Shown in pieces: positions 48,773-57,253 of a stretch of 64,000 nt of DNA. Each line of letters begins with the position of its first letter. The first letter of the stretch is position 1. Under the pieces are notes generated by a model, which made no database searches, was not told the origin of the DNA, and was given only the letters and a program-made list of their open reading frames with translations. A program made the position numbers and the translations under genes. Source of the DNA: JAACFF01 sp963807975 (GTDB taxonomy: Bacteria > Chloroflexota > Anaerolineae > Promineifilales > Promineifilaceae); contig CAWEDV010000002.1 in the NCBI GenBank assembly GCA_963807975.1, positions 248,001 to 312,000 of the forward strand. Direction: 5' to 3'.

Positions 48773-49414
48773 CTATCGACCATCCTGAACTGCGCGAATA
48801 AATGCTGCTGCTCGTCTAGTTAACTCAGCCACGTCTCCTGCATCGAGCAGTGATTGACTAACAAGGTCACTCCCAACCCCGAGCGCTGCTGCCCCAGCTT
48901 GCATAAACTCAGAAGCGTTTTCTATATTGACGCCCCCAACCGGGACAATTTCCAGCTGCGGTAGAGGGGCTAGAAAAGCCTTGACAAGCCCAGGCCCGCC
49001 AAATCCAGCAGGAAAGAGTTTGATCATATCTGCACCCGCGTCCCATGCAGTTAGGGCTTCAGTCGGCGTATAGCAGCCAGGAAATACGGGCACGCTATAT
49101 CGATTACATAATGAAATCAATCCCAGATTTAGTATAGGTGAAACAACAAACTGTGCACCAGACAGAATCGCCAACCGGGCAGTCTCTGAATCTAGCACGC
49201 TGCCGGCACCAAAAAGCACATCATCCTTGAATGTATCCACGGCCGTCTCAATGATATCAAGCGCGCCAGGCGTTGTCATCGTAACCTCTATGACTCGAAT
49301 ACCGCCGTCGCGTATCGCCTGGGCCGCAACCATCAATCGCTCCGGATTATTCGCTCGCATAATGGCGATGATACCAGTGTCACGGACGAGTTGCAGTCTC
49401 TCTTGCTTGTTCAT
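48773..49414 (-). CDS. eda: KDPG/KDPGal-type 2-keto-3-deoxy-phospho-sugar acid aldolase
   Basis: 213 residues of the class I aldolase family: GIIAIMRANNPERLMVAAQA, RVIEVTMTTPGALDIIE (catalytic Glu), FGAGSVLDSETARLAILSGA, FPGCYTPTEALTAWDAGADM and IKLFPAGFGGPGLVKAF (Schiff-base Lys in I-K-L-F-P-A). It splits a 6-phospho-2-keto-3-deoxy acid to pyruvate and an aldehyde such as glyceraldehyde 3-phosphate. This points to a sugar acid intermediate in the pathway. A 1-base gap separates it from the URO-D-like gene, and 23 bases from the regulator gene. Confidence 0.9.
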   Translation of the reverse strand: MNKQERLQLVRDTGIIAIMRANNPERLMVAAQAIRDGGIRVIEVTMTTPGALDIIETAVDTFKDDVLFGAGSVLDSETARLAILSGAQFVVSPILNLGLISLCNRYSVPVFPGCYTPTEALTAWDAGADMIKLFPAGFGGPGLVKAFLAPLPQLEIVPVGGVNIENASEFMQAGAAALGVGSDLVSQSLLDAGDVAELTRRAAAFIRAVQDGR

Positions 49415-49415
49415 A

Positions 49416-50528
49416 TCAAGCCCACTTTTCCAGGCGGTTGATTATAGCCCGCTGTTCTTCTTCGTCATTGGTACTGATCCAGAAGTAGATCCCTTTTGGT
49501 GAGTCCATGGCAGCAATGAAATCTTCCAGTTCACTGTGCCTTAAGTCGACAATGATTGACTTACCCGCTGTGAGCACCTTCTTTACCAATGGCACCCACT
49601 GCATGATCGCCTGCTTGTGCGGATCTTGGACCCATTGGATGCCGTTGATTTCCGGCAGAGAGAGAATCTGATCGAGATGATTGGCAACCCCTTTACCATC
49701 CACATGGTAGACATTGTGCGTCATCCCTTTCACTTCCTGTCGCAGGATAGGCATGCTAAATTCAGCAAAAGAACTAGGCGATATCATAGCCGAGAAGTCA
49801 CAGCTCGGAACATGAAATTTCCCGAAAGATGGAATACCTATCCAACACATTGATGGCTGCCGGTGGGCTTTTAGAATGGCGTTAAAATGATCAAAGATCA
49901 TCTGGAAATCGGCGAATGCAATATCAATTAATTGCTTCACCTCCGCCGGGCTGTCGTAGAGGTCCATACACATACGCTGCGAACCACGCCAAGCCATGGC
50001 GCAGTCCTCACCGGGATGAAGGTCCGTATAGCCAACCAAATACTTGCCGGCGCACCGTTCAAGAGCAGAGGTCATCAGTTCTTCAATTTTTTTGAAATAA
50101 AGTCCTCCCATATCCAACTTCAATTTTTCCATATCATCCCATTTCTCGACCATGGGGTGGGACCAGGAAGTTACTTCGCCATAATAAAGCTCTGTTCCAT
50201 AAAAGGCGGCATAAATATCAGGACCAAGATTGGGATCAAACATGGGGAATGTCTCACCAAGGAAATTCTTGCCTTCGAGCGATTTCTCGAACTGGTCGAT
50301 TCTGGGCTCAACATCGAACCAGATCTGTTTCCACTCTTCCGGGGATTTGTTGTGAGTGCTCGCCACATTGAAAGCTTCATTGTGAGCTACAAACCGTACC
50401 GGCGCCCGATCTATAATTTCCTGCTGATGCCAGGCGTATACACGCTTCATTGACATTTCAAAATCTGGTTTCGTGTCTAGTTCAATTGTCCACCAATCAG
50501 CGGTGTCGATACTTTGTTCGGGGATCAT
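49416..50528 (-). CDS. URO-D superfamily-like protein, copy 4 (divergent)
   Basis: 370 residues. No strict URO-D opening, but the C-terminal half has the same plan: MCWIGIPSFGKFHVPSCDFS, ISPSSFAEFSMPILRQEVKG, HNVYHVDGKGVANHLDQILS (H-V-D-G in place of H-T-D-G), INGIQWVQDPHK and KSIIVDLRHSELEDFI. The N-terminal half has LGETFPMFDPNLGPDIYAAF and YLVGYTDLHPGEDCAMAWRG. Proteins like this are often annotated loosely as methylamine corrinoid protein-associated; I place it only as a URO-D-like barrel. Co-encoded with the aldolase and the lactonase-like enzyme, so it may act on the same compound. Confidence 0.7.
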   Translation of the reverse strand: MIPEQSIDTADWWTIELDTKPDFEMSMKRVYAWHQQEIIDRAPVRFVAHNEAFNVASTHNKSPEEWKQIWFDVEPRIDQFEKSLEGKNFLGETFPMFDPNLGPDIYAAFYGTELYYGEVTSWSHPMVEKWDDMEKLKLDMGGLYFKKIEELMTSALERCAGKYLVGYTDLHPGEDCAMAWRGSQRMCMDLYDSPAEVKQLIDIAFADFQMIFDHFNAILKAHRQPSMCWIGIPSFGKFHVPSCDFSAMISPSSFAEFSMPILRQEVKGMTHNVYHVDGKGVANHLDQILSLPEINGIQWVQDPHKQAIMQWVPLVKKVLTAGKSIIVDLRHSELEDFIAAMDSPKGIYFWISTNDEEEQRAIINRLEKWA

Positions 50529-50601
50529 TGTTTCTACTCTAACTTATTATCAACAAGTGCATTGCCTGTATTGACTCGAGACCAGGCAGCGACAATCTCG
50601 A

Positions 50602-51552
50602 TCAACCAGCCAACCACCGGCAAGGGTTAGCTTCCCAAATTAGTTGCAGTTCCTCTTCACTAAATCCTTCTCTTGCAAGTCGGGGGGTGAAGCGGGTCAA
50701 CAGATATTCAAAGCCAGGACCTCCGCCATAGGCTTTCAAATACGAGCGCCGAGCCATATCCCCACCCAGCATAAGTCGATCGCCATATCCGGCTTCAATC
50801 ATCGATCGCATTAATTCGATCACGATTTTTTCAGGCTGGTACTTGAAGCGACTGGGCGTGTCATATTCGAGATAGGCGCCGCGCCTGGCAATTTCTTCGT
50901 GCAAGAAAAGATCCGGGTTACGATCTAGATGACAAATCAACACCCGGGAAAGGGGTACGCCGGCTTCCTCCAGCAAATCCAGCAGTTCCCGCGCCGCAGT
51001 ACCGTGTTCTGTGTGCGCATATACAGGGGTGCCCGTTTGCTGGTGCACACGACCGACCACCCGTATGAGCTTCTTCATGTTGTCAGTCACACGGTTGTAC
51101 TCACCAGCGACTTTCATGACTCCGGCCTTTACAGGACTTCGCCGGATGAGTGGACCGCGATAGTTTGAACGCTCAATTCCCTCATTGATTTCGGCGGCAA
51201 CCAAGGCCACCATCTCATCTTCATCATACAAATAGCGCCAATGATCGGGCCAATAGTAAGCACCTTTGTGAAACCCGGTCGACATGATAATCGGCACACC
51301 AGTTTGGCGGCTGACTGCAACACATTTGTCAACATTGCGCCCGGTGGTTGGCATCGTATCCACAATGGCCCCACCGCCGGCATCTGCCCAACGTTGGATT
51401 TCAGCAGATGTTTTTTCAACATCATCGAGAAGAAAATCCGGCACATTCACTCCACCAGGACCACTGTCAAGAAAAAGATGATCGTGGGCATTAATTCTGG
51501 TTCCAAGCTGGCCGACCGTCAATGGCCCTAATGTCGTTTCAACTGTTTTCAT
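50602..51552 (-). CDS. Phosphotriesterase-family metal hydrolase (putative sugar lactonase)
   Basis: 316 residues of the amidohydrolase superfamily, phosphotriesterase branch: TRINAHDHLFLDSGPGG (H-x-H), KAGVMKVAGEYNRV (candidate bridging Lys), TPVYAHTEHGTAA and VLICHLDRNPDLF (metal His residues), RLMLGGDMARRSYL (catalytic Asp). Several bacterial members of this family are lactonases acting on sugar lactones or their phosphates, which would fit between an oxidising dehydrogenase and a keto-deoxy acid aldolase. That substrate is inferred from context. It follows the MetE-like gene by 9 bases. Confidence 0.85.
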   Translation of the reverse strand: MKTVETTLGPLTVGQLGTRINAHDHLFLDSGPGGVNVPDFLLDDVEKTSAEIQRWADAGGGAIVDTMPTTGRNVDKCVAVSRQTGVPIIMSTGFHKGAYYWPDHWRYLYDEDEMVALVAAEINEGIERSNYRGPLIRRSPVKAGVMKVAGEYNRVTDNMKKLIRVVGRVHQQTGTPVYAHTEHGTAARELLDLLEEAGVPLSRVLICHLDRNPDLFLHEEIARRGAYLEYDTPSRFKYQPEKIVIELMRSMIEAGYGDRLMLGGDMARRSYLKAYGGGPGFEYLLTRFTPRLAREGFSEEELQLIWEANPCRWLAG

Positions 51553-51561
51553 TTTTTGCTC

Positions 51562-52599
51562 CTAAACCGAACCTGTTAGCTCTTGACGAACGAGATTCGC
51601 GCCGCCTGTTAGGGCATTTAGCTTGGCTCTCGAAGCCCAGCGAGCTGTTTCACTAAAACCGCAGTCTGGGATGAGGCTCAATTTTTCTGCGGGCACGGTT
51701 GTTAAGACCTTGCGAATGCGTTCGGCGACATCTTCGGCGGTTTCAATGTAATAGCTCTTCACATCAATAACACCAACAGCCACCTCTTTTTCCTGGGCTA
51801 CCTCGGCCAACAGTTCAACTTCGGCCATCTCGCGATTAGCAAACTCCAACAGCAGTTGGTCAACATTAAAGGCCATCATTTCATCAAAGATCGGCATGTA
51901 AGTGCGTTTCGAAAGGGGCCGACCCACAAAGTTTCCAAAACAAAGGTGTGAGGCTAAAGTCACCCCGCTCACGCCTTCCAGTGCGGCATTGAACAGTTCA
52001 CTAAAAGGCGCTGCTGCGTCGGGATGGATGGCGGAAGATGGTTCATCAAGCTGAATAAAGTCCGCTCCTGCCTCTACCAAAGCTTTGATCTCTGCATTTA
52101 CCAACGGCACAAAATCCCAAGCAGCTTCTTCACGTGTTTTATAAATTTCGCCCGGACCATAACTCAATCGGCCAGCCAGTGTAAATGGGCCCGGTATAAG
52201 GCATTTTATAGGTTTCGTCGCCCGCCACCTAGCAAAGAGGAATTCATCCACAACACCAAAACCATGAGGAGCAGTTATGCGCTCTGTGACCTTGAAGCGG
52301 TGCTGCTGATCGTGCCCGGCAGCCCCAACTTTGCGCGCTGGTTCCAGCGGCTCTAACCCTGTTAAATGCTCATAGAAAGCGGCTGTAAAGAAACCAGCAC
52401 GCCGCATTTCACCGTCGGAAATCAAGTCAATGCCCGCGTCTTCTTGATCACGTATGGCCATGTCAACCGCATCATTCAACATTTCTTCCAAATCGACCGG
52501 ACCATATTCACCCCGTTTCGCTGCTGCCAGGCCGCTGTGAAGCCAGCTTGGCCAAGCATAGGAACCTACAACACTGGTGGGTAATAACTGATTCATCAA
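51562..52599 (-). CDS. MetE C-terminal-like (cobalamin-independent methionine synthase family) protein
   Basis: 345 residues, corresponding to the catalytic C-terminal half of MetE only. TSVVGSYAWPSWL, VDMAIRDQEDAGIDLISDGE and FIQLDEPSSAIHPDAAAPFS are family motifs. The zinc ligands are all present: ASHLCFGNF (H and C), LLLEFANREMAEVELL (E) and LIPDCGFSETARWASR (C). Short MetE-like proteins next to corrinoid proteins can transfer methyl groups from methylcobalamin or another donor to a thiol such as homocysteine. In this locus it is the natural candidate for the final methyl acceptor step. It lies 6 bases after the FAD oxidoreductase gene. Confidence 0.87.
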   Translation of the reverse strand: MMNQLLPTSVVGSYAWPSWLHSGLAAAKRGEYGPVDLEEMLNDAVDMAIRDQEDAGIDLISDGEMRRAGFFTAAFYEHLTGLEPLEPARKVGAAGHDQQHRFKVTERITAPHGFGVVDEFLFARWRATKPIKCLIPGPFTLAGRLSYGPGEIYKTREEAAWDFVPLVNAEIKALVEAGADFIQLDEPSSAIHPDAAAPFSELFNAALEGVSGVTLASHLCFGNFVGRPLSKRTYMPIFDEMMAFNVDQLLLEFANREMAEVELLAEVAQEKEVAVGVIDVKSYYIETAEDVAERIRKVLTTVPAEKLSLIPDCGFSETARWASRAKLNALTGGANLVRQELTGSV

Positions 52600-52605
52600 A
52601 TCTCC

Positions 52606-53940
52606 TTAATATAAGTATTGCGGATCAAGCTCGACCGCAATCTCGCCAAATTTAGCCCCCATTGCCAGTATACTGTTCTGCAAATCATGGACAGAAAGGT
52701 CAGCAGGCAAAGCGTCACATTTTACGGCTGTTGCCGCCGCTACACCCACTGCCTGGCCCATGGTCATCGTTTGCGCCATTGACCGGCAGGATGCATGCGC
52801 GTCATGCGTAGCACTGAAGCAGCGACCAGCGACCAGTAAATTCTCGACCTTTTGAGGTAACAAAGTTCGGTAGGGAATGTCATAGGTCATTCCCTCGGGT
52901 AGATATACCCACGTCGTATCTGCTCCTGGGCTGTGATCCTCGATAGGCGCACCACATGCGCCAATGGCGTCTTCAAACTTGCGTGCTTGCAGGCAATCAT
53001 CACGCGTCAACCGGTAACGGCCGTATATACGCCGCGTCTCACGCACACCGATAGACGGATTAAGCCAGGAAAGGCTTGCCCCTTCATAACCAGGGACATA
53101 ATCACGCAGAAAGCGAGCATATTCAAAAGCCTGTTTTCGTCCTTCAATCTCCGCTGCAGTAAGCGCCACCGGATCCGTGCCATCCATGTCTGCCACCCGG
53201 GTCATGATTGTATGGGTCACACCCTGTTGGGTGGTAATGTGCCAGCTTCCTTCCCGGCGAGGTAAATTATAATGCCCAGAGGCAGCGGCTTCCTCCATAT
53301 TTGCCCACAGCGCCTTCTTCCCAAAGGCCCCTGCTCGCGCTGTATCCACATTCACCATGCGGAAAGTCGTCGTCAACGTTTGCGCCGGGTCGATATCTCC
53401 TGCCCTCTCATAAGGCACACCTGCCTGGTGACATATATCGGCATCACCTGTGGCATCAATCACAACACGTCCTGTGATTTTCATTAAACCACGTTTACCG
53501 TCGATAACAACGCCCGTGATGCGTTGGTCTTCCATGAGTACATCTGTGCAAAAACTGTGGTAAAGCAGCTGCACACCCGCTTGCTGGGCCAACTGTTCCC
53601 AAACCAACTGCAAGGTAAAAGGGTCATAGGTAATACCTGTACCGGCGCCGAAAGAATTCGGCCGTTCGAAAGCCGCATCTCGATCCTTCAGCGCAGCCAC
53701 GACATCATCGGGCACCCCACCGACTACCTTGTAGGCAACTTCTCCAGGTGTGTAGAAACCATAGAAGGTATCCAAAACTTGGGTGCTCGTGCCTCCTATG
53801 AAACCAAATCGCTCGATTAATATCGTCCTAGCTCCTTTTCTCGCCGCAGCAATCGCCGCTGTGGCACCAGCCGAACCAGCACCAACAACGATTACATCTG
53901 TGTCCAATAAGAGCGGGAGATTCTTACGATAAATATCCAT
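52606..53940 (-). CDS. FAD-dependent oxidoreductase (FAD_oxidored family)
   Basis: 444 residues. N-terminal dinucleotide fold TDVIVVGAGSAGATAAIAAA then RKGARTILIERFGFIGGTST; middle RVVIDATGDADICHQAGVPY; C-terminal IPYRTLLPQKVENLLVAGRC and FSATHDAHASCRSMAQTMTM then GQAVGVAAA. This is the family found beside glycoside hydrolases and sugar-use genes. The reaction is unknown, possibly oxidation of a sugar or a methyl/ether carbon. No signal peptide, so cytoplasmic. The gene lies within the co-directional series, 41 bases after the SIS-domain gene. Confidence 0.85.
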   Translation of the reverse strand: MDIYRKNLPLLLDTDVIVVGAGSAGATAAIAAARKGARTILIERFGFIGGTSTQVLDTFYGFYTPGEVAYKVVGGVPDDVVAALKDRDAAFERPNSFGAGTGITYDPFTLQLVWEQLAQQAGVQLLYHSFCTDVLMEDQRITGVVIDGKRGLMKITGRVVIDATGDADICHQAGVPYERAGDIDPAQTLTTTFRMVNVDTARAGAFGKKALWANMEEAAASGHYNLPRREGSWHITTQQGVTHTIMTRVADMDGTDPVALTAAEIEGRKQAFEYARFLRDYVPGYEGASLSWLNPSIGVRETRRIYGRYRLTRDDCLQARKFEDAIGACGAPIEDHSPGADTTWVYLPEGMTYDIPYRTLLPQKVENLLVAGRCFSATHDAHASCRSMAQTMTMGQAVGVAAATAVKCDALPADLSVHDLQNSILAMGAKFGEIAVELDPQYLY

Positions 53941-53981
53941 CTACTCAAAGCCTTTTTAGAATCAATAGTGTCTCTATTGCA

Positions 53982-54785
53982 TCAATCAGCCGTCGATGCA
54001 TCCACGTAGTTCATCGCTTTGGCATATCGCTGGCGTTGGTCACGCACCCACAATTCGTAACTGTCCTCAGTATCATTAAGGTGCATGTTCCGCAGCACAT
54101 GATGCTGCACACCTCGACGATCCAGCTCGCGAATCGTTAACTCGTTTAGCGACTGCACCAGAGTCAGCGCACCGATCGAGGAAAGCGGACATACGTTGTA
54201 TGTGCCAGTTTGTCCTGTGATGGATACCGATAAATCGCCATAGGGCATACAATTATCCAGCAATAATCCCTTCTTTGTTTCCTGAATGACATGATACAAA
54301 TTCTGGCCGCTGCTGTGTTTGGCCGGAGCTTCTCGAGCTTGCTCAAGTGAACATAGGGCAACAAGTGGGTGCTCCGGGTAGCGTCGCTTGAAGGCCAGGG
54401 CCATATCCACTGCTGCAGTTGTCGTGCCCGTAGCTGATACGACGACCAGGGCATCATGAGGGCCAATATCGTATTCATTGAGAATAATTTCGCCCAAGCC
54501 TTCCACTTTCTCAATAGCCTGGTTTACGCGAACCCCGTTGGAACCAACGACATCGGTAAAATTGGCCAACCCTGTATTTAGCAGTGGATGAAAGCCAGTC
54601 AGCGCGCCCATGCGCACGACCATTTCTTCTACCGTGACCCTTGAATGCCCGTTGGCGTATACGTGCACTAACCCACCATGCTCCAACGCCTCAGCGTAAA
54701 TCTCGGCCACTTTTCTCAACGTTTCAGCTTGCGCCATAACGCCACGCTTGACAAGATCTAGTTGTGCCGGGAATGTCAGTTCCAT
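53982..54785 (-). CDS. SIS-domain sugar isomerase-like protein
   Basis: 267 residues. LVHVYANGHSRVTVEEMVVR opens a SIS fold; DALVVVSATGTTTAAVDMAL is the phosphate-binding S/T-rich loop; and the C-terminal part (LLDNCMPYGDLSVSITGQTG, SIGALTLVQSLNELTIREL) matches the DUF2529-like sugar isomerase/regulator group. It could isomerise an aldose/ketose phosphate before the kinase or after it, or bind it as a regulator. It lies 33 bases after the SDR gene. Confidence 0.8.
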   Translation of the reverse strand: MELTFPAQLDLVKRGVMAQAETLRKVAEIYAEALEHGGLVHVYANGHSRVTVEEMVVRMGALTGFHPLLNTGLANFTDVVGSNGVRVNQAIEKVEGLGEIILNEYDIGPHDALVVVSATGTTTAAVDMALAFKRRYPEHPLVALCSLEQAREAPAKHSSGQNLYHVIQETKKGLLLDNCMPYGDLSVSITGQTGTYNVCPLSSIGALTLVQSLNELTIRELDRRGVQHHVLRNMHLNDTEDSYELWVRDQRQRYAKAMNYVDASTAD

Positions 54786-54818
54786 TTCTGTTTCCTTCCT
54801 ATCTTTTCTTTGTTTCAG

Positions 54819-55586
54819 TCATTGCGCCGACCAGCCGCCATCGACCGGCAGCACGACGCCCGTAATAAACTTGGCTTCATCACTGGCCATGAAAACGGCC
54901 GTGTTAGCCACATCGCATGTTTCTCCAATAGGACCAAGCGGCTGCCAAAATCCAATCTGCGCCAGCAGCTCTTCATCCGCTTTTGTTCGTTTCGCCATTT
55001 GGGTATCAACCAATCCGGGCGCCAGGCAGTTAGCCCGCAGACCATGTTTAGCGTAATATGATGCAATATTGCGCGTTAGTCCAATGATGCCCGCCTTCGC
55101 AGTCATATAGGCATGTGTATCGTATAAACTTTGTGAGCCGACCAAACCCAATATCGAAGACATAGTAATGATATTTCCCTTCGTCTTCAGCAGTTCGGGA
55201 ATACTGTATTTGCAGGCCAGAAACATACCGCGCAGATTAACATTCATCGTAGTGTCCCATCCTTCAATAGTACATTCATGAATAGGGCCATCTCCAAACT
55301 TTCGCCCACCGGCGCCGGCATTGCTAACCAAAACATCAAGCTTTCCAAAATGATCAACAGTTTGTGAGACCATTGCTTCAACTTGCTCAGGCTGCGATAC
55401 GTCAACATTAATAAAAATAGCGTCTCCATTCTTTTCCACGATGGCTGCTGCGACTTGCTGACCAAGTTCACTCAGCCGATCGGCAACGATCACTTTCGCC
55501 CCCTCACGGGCAAAGGCCTCAGCGCATCCCTGGCCGATGCCCTGACCTGCACCGGTAATGATAGCTACTTTGTCTTTTAGTCTCAT
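54819..55586 (-). CDS. Short-chain dehydrogenase/reductase (SDR)
   Basis: 255 residues of the classical SDR type: KVAIITGAGQGIGQGCAEAF (NAD(P) loop), VLVSNAGAGG (N-A-G), the catalytic Ser in ITMSSILGLVGS, YDTHAYMTAKAGIIGLTRNI (Y-x3-K) and the C-terminal FITGVVLPVDGGW. The acidic D after the second strand (VIVADRLSELG) suggests NAD as cofactor. Probably oxidises the imported sugar or a polyol. Its ATG overlaps the kinase stop by 4 bases (ATGA), so the two are coupled. Confidence 0.92.
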   Translation of the reverse strand: MRLKDKVAIITGAGQGIGQGCAEAFAREGAKVIVADRLSELGQQVAAAIVEKNGDAIFINVDVSQPEQVEAMVSQTVDHFGKLDVLVSNAGAGGRKFGDGPIHECTIEGWDTTMNVNLRGMFLACKYSIPELLKTKGNIITMSSILGLVGSQSLYDTHAYMTAKAGIIGLTRNIASYYAKHGLRANCLAPGLVDTQMAKRTKADEELLAQIGFWQPLGPIGETCDVANTAVFMASDEAKFITGVVLPVDGGWSAQ

Positions 55587-57094
55587 GCCGGATCCTCATG
55601 AACATCTTTGATTGCCGCCAACGCTGCAAACTGATCTCTCAGTTGGGGGTAAAGCTGTTTGTAAATGGCAAACAGCTCCACGTACCGCTCCCTGAATTTA
55701 GGATTTGGTTCGTATTGACCGGTAATGCGAGCAACCTTGCGCGCAGTTTCCGCCGGATCATTGATCAGACCGATACCAGTCGCCGCCAAAAGGGCATTCC
55801 CCAGAGGCGCGCCAGCATTGTCGGCTAGGACTGTCAACGGATAACCAGTAATATTGGCGATGATGCGGCACCAAAGATCACTTTTGGTAGGACCGCCCAC
55901 AGCCCTCAATTCCGTGATCGTTGATCCGGCCTCGCGGGCAATATCAATATTATGGGCAATAGCAAAGCCTGCGCCTTCCATGACGGCACGAACCATATGC
56001 GAGGGGCTGGTATTCATGCTTAGACCAAAAAACACACCACGTGCGCTGCCGTCGTTAATCGGTTGCAGCTCACCGCTGAGGTAAGGTAAGAACAGTACGC
56101 CACCTGCACCTGGCGGGCTCAGGCGGGCCATCTCACCTAATTGGATGTAGTCGAATTCCGCATTAAATAGTTTGCGAATCCAATTCATTCCTGCGCCAAC
56201 GGCCGTCATCGATCCACCTAACAGCGTCTGTCCGGGCAAGACGTGCAAAAAGGCCAACAGCTGCGGGTGAACGATCGGCCGATCTTCAACAATATAGATC
56301 GTGCCCGCGGTACCTAAAGACAAAAATGCCTGTCCAGGTTCAGCCACGCCGATCGCCAATCCGGCGGAAGACGTATCCTCCCCTCCCGCGACCACGGGTA
56401 TCCCGGGATTAAGACCCAATTCTGCAGCAGATTCCGCGTTAAGCGTGCCGATGATTTCACTTGAAGGGACGACATCTGGATACAGCTTTCGTGGCAGCCC
56501 AAAGGCAGCAATCAAATCCTCAGACCATGTCCCCTTTGCCAGATCAAAGGCAAATAGAATGCTAGCATCTGATTGGTTTTCTACTTTTTCCCCTGTAAGC
56601 AGATAATTGATATATCCCGTGCTGGTCAAGCTGGTAAAAGCAGCGGCTATTGATTCAGGCTCATGCTTCTGCAGCCAAAGAAGAACCGGATCAGCATTAT
56701 AAGGGGCGGGCTTCTTACCGTTCTGCTGCAGAATTTCCGCCTGACAGCACTGGCGCAGCTGCTCGCTCTGTGGTTCTGAACGCATGTCCATCCAGATAAT
56801 CGCCGGGCGAACAACATCACCTTTTTGATCGATTAATGTGACCGCACAGCCTTGACCGCTTACCCCAATACCTACAATCTGGTCAGGTCTAGCAGGAGCA
56901 TTGGTCAACACAGCGCGGGTCACATCGATAGTTCCACACCACCAATCCAACGGATCCTGTTCTGCCCAGCCGGGTTTGGGGCGATAAGTTGGATAATCAG
57001 TGTGAGCCTGGGCGATGATCCAACCCTCTGGCGTCGTCAAAACCGCCTTAATATTAGTCGTGCCGATGTCAATGCCTAGCAGCAATTCAGTCAT
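55583..57094 (-). CDS. FGGY-family carbohydrate kinase (xylulokinase-like)
   Basis: 503 residues. LLLGIDIGTTNIKAVLTTPE starts the ATPase fold; RPKPGWAEQDPLDWW and GIGVSGQGCAVTLIDQKG are xylulokinase-like; IPVVAGGEDTSSAGLAIGVA and ITELRAVGGPTKSDLWCRII complete the FGGY signature. It phosphorylates a pentulose, hexulose or related ketose. It starts at 57094 with GGGGTG 7 bases upstream and overlaps the stop of a 36-codon leader ORF. It is the first large gene of the catabolic series and faces the DeoR-type regulator. Confidence 0.92.
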   Translation of the reverse strand: MTELLLGIDIGTTNIKAVLTTPEGWIIAQAHTDYPTYRPKPGWAEQDPLDWWCGTIDVTRAVLTNAPARPDQIVGIGVSGQGCAVTLIDQKGDVVRPAIIWMDMRSEPQSEQLRQCCQAEILQQNGKKPAPYNADPVLLWLQKHEPESIAAAFTSLTSTGYINYLLTGEKVENQSDASILFAFDLAKGTWSEDLIAAFGLPRKLYPDVVPSSEIIGTLNAESAAELGLNPGIPVVAGGEDTSSAGLAIGVAEPGQAFLSLGTAGTIYIVEDRPIVHPQLLAFLHVLPGQTLLGGSMTAVGAGMNWIRKLFNAEFDYIQLGEMARLSPPGAGGVLFLPYLSGELQPINDGSARGVFFGLSMNTSPSHMVRAVMEGAGFAIAHNIDIAREAGSTITELRAVGGPTKSDLWCRIIANITGYPLTVLADNAGAPLGNALLAATGIGLINDPAETARKVARITGQYEPNPKFRERYVELFAIYKQLYPQLRDQFAALAAIKDVHEDPA

Positions 57095-57201
57095 CGGTTC
57101 ACCCCAGCGATCGATAAATCGGAGGATTTATTGGATAGTAATGGATTTTTGCCCAACCAATACAACGAGAGTCCCAAATACCGCTCATATTGAATCATCA
57201 T
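57091..57201 (-). CDS. 36-codon leader ORF overlapping the kinase start
   Basis: From the ATG at 57201 one reads MMIQYERYLGLSLYWLGKNP and on to ...SIAGVNR. The TGA at 57091-57093 overlaps the kinase ATG (ATGA), and AAGGA lies 8 bases upstream of the first ATG. The predicted transcription start (about 57218) is just before it, so it would be the first ORF on the mRNA. I know no homologue. It could be a genuine small protein, or a leader whose translation feeds ribosomes into the kinase gene. Confidence 0.5.
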   Translation of the reverse strand: MMIQYERYLGLSLYWLGKNPLLSNKSSDLSIAGVNR

Positions 57202-57224
57202 GCACACGTTCCTTTTAAAAGTCC

Positions 57225-57253
57225 ATCATATCGCACATATATGTGCAATACAA
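57225..57253 (-). promoter_or_regulatory. Predicted promoter of the catabolic operon
   Basis: On the minus strand TTGTAT (57248-57253) and TATGAT (57225-57230) are 17 bases apart. The -10 is 5/6 and the -35 only 3/6 to consensus, as expected for a regulated promoter. The 17-base spacer contains the perfect palindrome described separately. Confidence 0.6.
57233..57246. promoter_or_regulatory. Palindromic operator GCACATATATGTGC and TGTGCA-type boxes
   Basis: A perfect 14-bp palindrome lies between the -35 and -10 of the leftward promoter. Related half-sites occur at 57201-57206 (TGCACA), 57263-57268 (TGCACA), 57282-57287 (TGTGCA) and 57295-57300 (TGCACA). The cluster in a 100-bp divergent control region next to a DeoR-type gene makes it the likely operator of that regulator, with autoregulation. 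Confidence 0.65.
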
